Below are positions 60,301 through 64,000 of a DNA stretch of 64,000 bases, in pieces. The notes beneath the pieces were generated by a model. It saw only the letters and a list, made by a program, of their open reading frames with translations. It ran no database searches and was not told where the DNA came from. Location of the stretch: positions 1 to 64,000 of the forward strand of contig CANQVA010000003.1 in assembly GCA_947627175.1 (NCBI GenBank). The letters run 5' to 3'. This DNA is from an uncultured Ruminococcus sp. GTDB lineage: Bacteria > Bacillota > Clostridia > Oscillospirales > Ruminococcaceae. A program made the translations under genes and the position numbers. Position 1 is the stretch's first letter. Every line of letters begins with the position of its first letter.

Positions 60301-60548
60301 GCCCTGTTGTCAATACCTGACCTGCTGTAAATACCTGCATTTCCTGAAATTTCCGTACCGTCCGCCATAAGAAAAAGTTTTCCGTCGGGCTGTCCTACAA
60401 TATGACTGAATTTCGGAATTGAAGGTGAAAAAACTGTTTCAGTATCTTCTTCAATGGAAAAAGCATCTGTATCAGGTTTGATGCAGTATGACAAAGGCAA
60501 TGAAAAAGCCGTCATTACCGCAAAAGCATTTTTTAAATAATTATTCAT
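57327..60548 (-). CDS. secreted C1 (papain-family) peptidase with C-terminal dockerin
   Basis: 1073 residues. Signal peptide, then a C1A domain with Cys109 (DQGAYGTCW), His270 (ANHAVTIAGWD) and Asn300 (VKNSWGYDYGDDGY). A lectin-like/Fn-like middle region follows (KAGEKFSVVVKL, then beta-sandwich repeats). The last 70 residues are a type I dockerin with two EF-hand-like repeats (GDVNGDGLVDAVDATQVLIHY and YNGDGLIDTVDAAAILIYY). The dockerin should bind a cohesin on a scaffoldin and hold the protease on the cell surface. No good SD within the usual distance (GGAG is 24 nt away). Confidence 0.92.
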   Translation of the reverse strand: MNNYLKNAFAVMTAFSLPLSYCIKPDTDAFSIEEDTETVFSPSIPKFSHIVGQPDGKLFLMADGTEISGNAGIYSRSGIDNRAVMPESFDMRYEGTITSVKDQGAYGTCWTHSSASSAESGVINSDPSVNLSEFHTAYYPYFGDEQIETEAGSTFEQLDWGGSTAVVANLWSQWIGPVYESKLPYGDEEFFNNADNVQDMKYQSDYHLEDAYMFDFNSDRSNADDVNALVKQFVYNGNSIDVSFYYDNSYSYNYEYNCVNSKRKPRFANHAVTIAGWDDNFPASNFTIQPEHDGAWLVKNSWGYDYGDDGYFWISYDDASLCQFAVYELGDKNNYSVNYHHDTFVPTQILSAYDENLGEQSNSSYMADIFTAEEDMQIDAVSTYFENANTDYEVTVYTNLQDESDPVSSETYSAVTYGTEDITGYHTIELDESVPVKAGEKFSVVVKLTCENNLYVIPVESSMFIVDSETGEITDIGAFSTHEQIEQHTGKNESFFSVDGKTWSDAGDEGYIYSDEEKAVILEMLKTELYDGLLPSDTEELEEADTLYEYYKMLFASGELHIEVGNISLKAFGNPSGTVKFSHISGEVPTDEKISLYSTDGNEISVSLNGSEYVPYTEPIAINEKTTISAYTSPGVFSERTYTPAKAEFNDIIAYNNSTKVYLKAEKISDNEYILNVPDTYNSVQFYPVTGADVKMNGIEIDNSEYTDDVILSYGENIITFELSQEGKLSDTVTLKVEKSPILFNLSTETVNFSSGFTVTTEDGITLNQGDYVGDYAGQNVIVKNEDSQEEIICKVPERAVLPELETDYYYETLGFIPNETAEQLVYSVEENPRESNYVSAEKRLIDGTWINSGMVMNKAFRVIPGETITFKILAGNNMFASEPLTVHIPEAGKAPDKLPEFVTENGKSHLDGYAYEIALPEQADENILSVQAEEWGYSDSEKYAEIIGNRLGISDRDELKKILSSSWSTDTELETGQPYALRYSSTNDSFASQCTLMTFFQKGDVNGDGLVDAVDATQVLIHYANLSTGGNGTIDADKLLVAEYNGDGLIDTVDAAAILIYYAEQSVKGIRK

Positions 60549-60660
60549 ATAAAATCAGTCTGTTCAATGAACTCTCCTTTCTTTGTTATTCAGGATATTT
60601 CCTTTTTATATTATATAGCATATTTTATAATTTGTCAACATTCAAAAGATAAATAATATA

Positions 60661-60696
60661 TAAAAAAACTGCCTGTACTTTTTCAGTACAGACAGT
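60661..60696 (-). terminator. intrinsic terminator after the fusion gene
   Basis: Arms ACTGCCTGTACT and AGTACAGACAGT pair over 11 of 12 positions; on the minus strand they are followed by TTTTTTTA. It is the end of the TIM-barrel/acyl-CoA synthetase gene. Confidence 0.88.
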
Positions 60697-60703
60697 CAAT
60701 ATT

Positions 60704-63241
60704 TTATGCAGTCACAATTTCTTCCGCTTTATGAAGATTAAGTTTTTCAACTGCCTGTTCTCTCATTTTGTATTTGAGAATTTTTCCGGCGGCGTTCATC
60801 GGGAAACCGTCCACAAAGTCAACGTATTTCGGGCATTTATGAGCCGCCATGCGTTCTTTGCAGAATTTTTTTATTTCAAGCGGAGTAGCCGTTTCGCCCT
60901 CTTTAAGAACTATGCACGCCATTATTTCTTCGCCGTAGCTTTCATCAGGCACGCCTATTACCTGTACGTCCTTGACTTTCGGATTTGTATAAAGGAAATC
61001 TTCAATTTCCTTTGGATAGATATTTTCACCGCCACGAATAATCATATCTTTTATGCGTCCTGTAATTTTATAATAGCCGTCAGAAGAACGCCTTCTTGCA
61101 AGGTCGCCTGTGTGCAGCCAACCCTGCGAATCAATAGCTGCTGCTGTAGCCTCGGGCATTTTGTAGTAACCTTTCATTATATTATAGCCTCTTGCAACAA
61201 ATTCGCCGTCTACATCGTCGGGAAGTTCTTCATTTGTTTCAGGGTCAACTATTTTACACTCAACGCCAAAAATAGGCCCTCCTACAGTATTTACACGCTG
61301 TTCAATGCTGTCTGTCGTCTTGCTCATAGTAGTTGCAGGGGAGGCTTCTGTCTGACCGTATGTAATGCATATTTCTTTCATATTCATCTTTTCAATAACT
61401 TCTTCCATTGTCTTTATAGGACAAGGAGAACCTGCCATTATACCTGTTCTCATATATGAAAAATCCGTATTTTTAAAATCGGGATGTCCAAGCATTGCAA
61501 TAAACATAGTCGGAACACCGTGGAAACAGGTTATTTTTTCCTTATTTATGCAGGCAAGTCCCTTTCTTGGCGAAAATCTTGTAATAGGTGACATTGTAGT
61601 ACCATGAGTTACAGATGCAGTCATAGCAAGAACCATTCCGAAACAGTGAAACATTGGTACTTGTATCATCATGCGGTCTGCCGTTGACAAATCCATACAA
61701 TCGCCGATAGCTTTGCCGTTATTTACAACGTTATAGTGAGTAAGCATAACGCCTTTCGGAAATCCTGTAGTTCCTGATGTATACTGCATATTGCAGACAT
61801 CATGAATATCAATAGTTCTTCTTACCTTTTCAACTTCACTGTAGGGGACATTCTTTGAAAGTTCTATTGCCTCTTCCCACGTATAACAGCCTTTATTCTT
61901 TGAATTTACTGTAATTACATTTTTAAGAAAAGGCAATCTTTCGGAATTGAGTTTTCCCGCCTCGCAAGTTTCAAGTTCGGGGCATAATTCCTTGATTATG
62001 TCAACATATTTTATATCTTTTATTCCGTCAATCATGACAAGTGTATTTGTATCAGACTGTTTAAGAAGATATTCCGCTTCATGGATTCTGTATTCACTGT
62101 TCATTGTAACAAGAACAGCACCTATTTTTGTTGTTGCCCAGAAAGTAATATACCACTGCGGAACATTAGTAGCCCATATAGCAACATGGTCGCCCTTTTT
62201 AACGCCCATAGCCATAAGTGAACGTGCAAAAGTGTCTACATCGTCCCTGAATTCAGAATACGTTCTTGTGTAGTCAAGTTCCGTATAGCGGAAAGCGTAT
62301 TGATTCGGAAATTCTTCACATATACGGTCAAGAATGTCGGGAAATGTATAATTTATAATTCTCTCCTTAGGCCACGGATATTTTCCTGTACCCCTCATAT
62401 TATCCTGAAGTAAATGCTTATGTTTTGTCTTGTATGGTTTCATATATTCGGCAAATTTCGGAATAACTATTCCTGCATCTGAAAGACTATATGCCCAGCG
62501 TTTCACCCATTCAAGAGAAACATAGCCCGTATAATTTATTGAACGGAGTTGTTCAAGCATTTTCTTTACCGGAATATCGCCATTTCCTATAATGCGGTAT
62601 TCAACTTTGCCGTCGCTGTTTATTATACTGTCCTTGACATGAACATATTTAATATATTCGCCGAGATTTGAAACAGTTGTTTTGGGTGACTCTCCCGCAA
62701 AACGATAAGGGTGGTGCATATCCCAGAGAGCGGCGACTTTGCGGTTTTTAACTTTATTAAGAACATTTGCAAGACGTGCTGTATCACTGTAAACGCCGTT
62801 AGTTTCGATAAGCAAAGTAACATTATATTCCTCTGCAATCGGAATAAGATTTATGAGTGCCTCTGCAACGCAGTCATCATCAACTTCATTTAAAGGGCTG
62901 CATTCGTCATCTCCGAGCACTCTTATATATGGCGTATTGAGTTTATTTGCAAGTTTTGCATATGCAGTTATTTCAGCCTCAGCTTCAGCAAACTTATCCT
63001 TGTCCCTAAGACACGCACCGGAAGAAAGACACGGAATTTCCAGTCCGAGAGAAATGAGTTTATCAATAGTTTCGGGCAAACGTGAATCTGTAAACGGTTT
63101 AGCCTTTACGGAAAAAATTTCATTTCCGAGACCACGTATTTCAATTCCATTAAACTGAAAGTCCTTTGCAATTGAATAAATATCCGACCATGACCAATCA
63201 GGACAGGCAAGTGTTGAAAAACTTATTTTCAAATACATCAT
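60704..63241 (-). CDS. fusion: sugar isomerase-like TIM barrel + acyl-CoA synthetase (AMP-binding)
   Basis: 845 residues in two complete domains. Residues 4-265 are an AP-endonuclease-2/IolE-type TIM barrel (FSTLACPDWSW) with metal ligands Glu146 (LIETNG), Asp174 (WDMHHP), His201 (HVKDS) and Glu244 (SLEW). Residues 295-845 are an ANL adenylation enzyme with P-loop YTSGTTGFPKG (487-497), YGQTE, TGD and a catalytic Lys near 820 (GKILK). Each half looks active. The start may be a TTG at 63232 with SD AAAGGA. A two-step pathway in one chain is implied; substrates unknown. No other enzyme of the pathway is adjacent. Confidence 0.9.
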   Translation of the reverse strand: MMYLKISFSTLACPDWSWSDIYSIAKDFQFNGIEIRGLGNEIFSVKAKPFTDSRLPETIDKLISLGLEIPCLSSGACLRDKDKFAEAEAEITAYAKLANKLNTPYIRVLGDDECSPLNEVDDDCVAEALINLIPIAEEYNVTLLIETNGVYSDTARLANVLNKVKNRKVAALWDMHHPYRFAGESPKTTVSNLGEYIKYVHVKDSIINSDGKVEYRIIGNGDIPVKKMLEQLRSINYTGYVSLEWVKRWAYSLSDAGIVIPKFAEYMKPYKTKHKHLLQDNMRGTGKYPWPKERIINYTFPDILDRICEEFPNQYAFRYTELDYTRTYSEFRDDVDTFARSLMAMGVKKGDHVAIWATNVPQWYITFWATTKIGAVLVTMNSEYRIHEAEYLLKQSDTNTLVMIDGIKDIKYVDIIKELCPELETCEAGKLNSERLPFLKNVITVNSKNKGCYTWEEAIELSKNVPYSEVEKVRRTIDIHDVCNMQYTSGTTGFPKGVMLTHYNVVNNGKAIGDCMDLSTADRMMIQVPMFHCFGMVLAMTASVTHGTTMSPITRFSPRKGLACINKEKITCFHGVPTMFIAMLGHPDFKNTDFSYMRTGIMAGSPCPIKTMEEVIEKMNMKEICITYGQTEASPATTMSKTTDSIEQRVNTVGGPIFGVECKIVDPETNEELPDDVDGEFVARGYNIMKGYYKMPEATAAAIDSQGWLHTGDLARRRSSDGYYKITGRIKDMIIRGGENIYPKEIEDFLYTNPKVKDVQVIGVPDESYGEEIMACIVLKEGETATPLEIKKFCKERMAAHKCPKYVDFVDGFPMNAAGKILKYKMREQAVEKLNLHKAEEIVTA

Positions 63242-63339
63242 TCCTTTACTTTATTATTCTATAATCAGACTAATTATGTTACGAAAAACATAAAAAATGT
63301 CTTTATCTATTATTTCAAATTGATTTTCATATCAACTCA

Positions 63340-63376
63340 CAATTTTAATTGTATCATGTACTAATCATAATGTCAA
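63340..63376 (-). promoter_or_regulatory. promoter of the fusion gene, with palindrome over the -10
   Basis: TTGACA (63376-63371), 17-bp spacer, TACAAT (63353-63348) on the minus strand. A perfect 14-bp palindrome ACAATTTTAATTGT overlaps the -10 box. The leader is about 100 nt. No gene is seen at 63242-63456. Confidence 0.65.
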
Positions 63377-63456
63377 CATGAATTTTAATATTATTAACAT
63401 ATATTTTACACTAATGCAATACAAATAAAATATATTTTTTGATATTACTATGTAAC

Positions 63457-63696
63457 TTATTTTTTTATTTTAGTATCAATTAGTTTTTCTTTTATTGAAA
63501 CAATATCTGTAATATCCTTGTTGTTGTCATTAACTGAAACTAATACATACTCACCTGTTTTGAAATGTGAACTTCCTGCATAAGCCTTAGCCTGTTTTTC
63601 AGAATTGAAACGCCTTGCAAATTCAATGTTGCATACATCAAGACGCTTTGTACAGATATACATATTTTCGTTTACTTTTTTAACGACAAATTTCAT
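63457..63696 (-). CDS. small protein of unknown function
   Basis: 79 residues: MKFVVKKVNENMYICTKRLDVCNIEFARRFNSEKQAKAYAGSSHFKTGEYVLVSVNDNNKDITDIV. A Lys-rich, soluble, probably beta-alpha protein; no family recognised. The nearest SD AAAGGAG is about 30 nt before the ATG with a CGGC/GCCG hairpin in between. Codon use fits its neighbours, but the call is tentative. Confidence 0.5.
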   Translation of the reverse strand: MKFVVKKVNENMYICTKRLDVCNIEFARRFNSEKQAKAYAGSSHFKTGEYVLVSVNDNNKDITDIVSIKEKLIDTKIKK

Positions 63697-63757
63697 TTAA
63701 ATTTCGGCAGAATACGCCGTTTTTTCTCCTTTCAAAATTTATGTTATCCCCGTTATA

Positions 63758-64000
63758 TTACCCAAAAATATAATAATAGACTATTCCGAACCATTCCCTC
63801 ACCCAGTAAACAGGAATTATATACCATGAGGTATAACCTGAAATATTGTATGGTTCTATATCAAGTTTCTTTGCAATCATTTCCGCACGGCACTGATGAA
63901 AACCATCTGTAACAAGAGTTATTTTTTCAGGCAGATTTTCACGGTTAATAATATTTTTTGAAAATTCAAGATTTTCATAAGTATTTACGGATTTATCCTC
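63758..64000 (-). CDS. YdcF/DUF218 family protein, N-terminal part outside the window
   Basis: The minus-strand frame is open from the window edge to the TAA at 63758-63760 (80 residues). EDKSVNTYENLEFSKNI and ITLVTDGFHQCRAEMIAKKL match the C-terminal core of YdcF/SanA-like DUF218 proteins, and a hydrophobic C-terminal segment follows. The 5' part is beyond 64000. Confidence 0.8.
   Translation of the reverse strand, partial: EDKSVNTYENLEFSKNIINRENLPEKITLVTDGFHQCRAEMIAKKLDIEPYNISGYTSWYIIPVYWVREWFGIVYYYIFG

Noticed and set aside
60731..61459. 242-codon open frame antisense to the fusion gene
   Set aside because: Mirrors the synthetase domain in another frame, hydrophobic composition typical of shadow frames, no SD.

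Overview
The window looks like a chromosomal segment of a low-GC, endospore-lineage Clostridia bacterium, most likely a gut or rumen Ruminococcus (Oscillospiraceae). The reasons are a complete spoIIIAA-AH operon, Firmicute gene order (asp23-nusB-xseAB-ispA-dxs-tlyA-nadK-argR-recN), a MurT/GatD pair, a secreted protease ending in a cellulosome-type dockerin, a domain-permuted GH3 enzyme of the type described from Ruminococcus and Butyrivibrio, and strong AGGAGG ribosome binding sites. Most genes lie on the minus strand. All assignments come from reading motifs and context; no database search was run.

Layout. 1-9.8 kb: a partial tRNA-Val, an EF-G-like GTPase, a SpoVB/MurJ-like flippase, an XRE-type membrane regulator, gatD-murT, then uppP. 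uppP sits between two inverted copies of a mosaic intergenic repeat and just downstream of a 220-bp MITE with a 9-bp target duplication. 9.9-18.9 kb: an SGNH lipoprotein, a methyltransferase, glmS, an SPFH protein with four zinc ribbons, an ArsC-like protein, a GH3 beta-glycosidase and a DUF2325 protein. 18.9-30.4 kb: a long minus-strand unit starting at alaS (behind a structured leader with its own terminator) and running through a HIT protein, a phosphoribosyltransferase, comEC, holA, an RNase M5-like protein, an MBOAT/DHHW acyltransferase pair, an SDR and a membrane protein.

30.4-31.8 kb: a small plus-strand operon of SPFH protein, Arc-type repressor and a 33-residue peptide, with a palindrome over its promoter. 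31.8-36.4 kb: a penicillin-binding protein, dtd, a GH42 beta-galactosidase and a histidine phosphatase. 36.4-47.6 kb: the asp23-to-recN housekeeping operon, split between dxs and tlyA by an IS605-type tnpB-only element. 47.6-52.3 kb: spoIIIA. 52.3-56.3 kb: a sugar ABC transporter with a binding protein and two permeases but no ATPase. 56.5-60.5 kb: a helix-hairpin-helix protein and the dockerin-bearing C1 protease. 60.7-63.2 kb: an unusual fusion of a sugar-isomerase TIM barrel with an acyl-CoA synthetase. The window ends in a small unknown gene and a partial YdcF-like gene.

Functionally the segment combines cell-wall lipid cycling (uppP, murT/gatD, SpoVB-like flippase, glmS, PBP, isoprenoid genes ispA and dxs), sporulation, plant-polysaccharide and oligosaccharide use (GH3, GH42, ABC importer, dockerin protease) and core translation and repair. 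The observations most worth following are the TIM-barrel/acyl-CoA synthetase fusion, the alaS leader, the SPFH-Arc-micropeptide operon, the mobile and repeat structures around uppP, and several RNA hairpins that seem to control ribosome access (in front of dxs and of the PBP gene).
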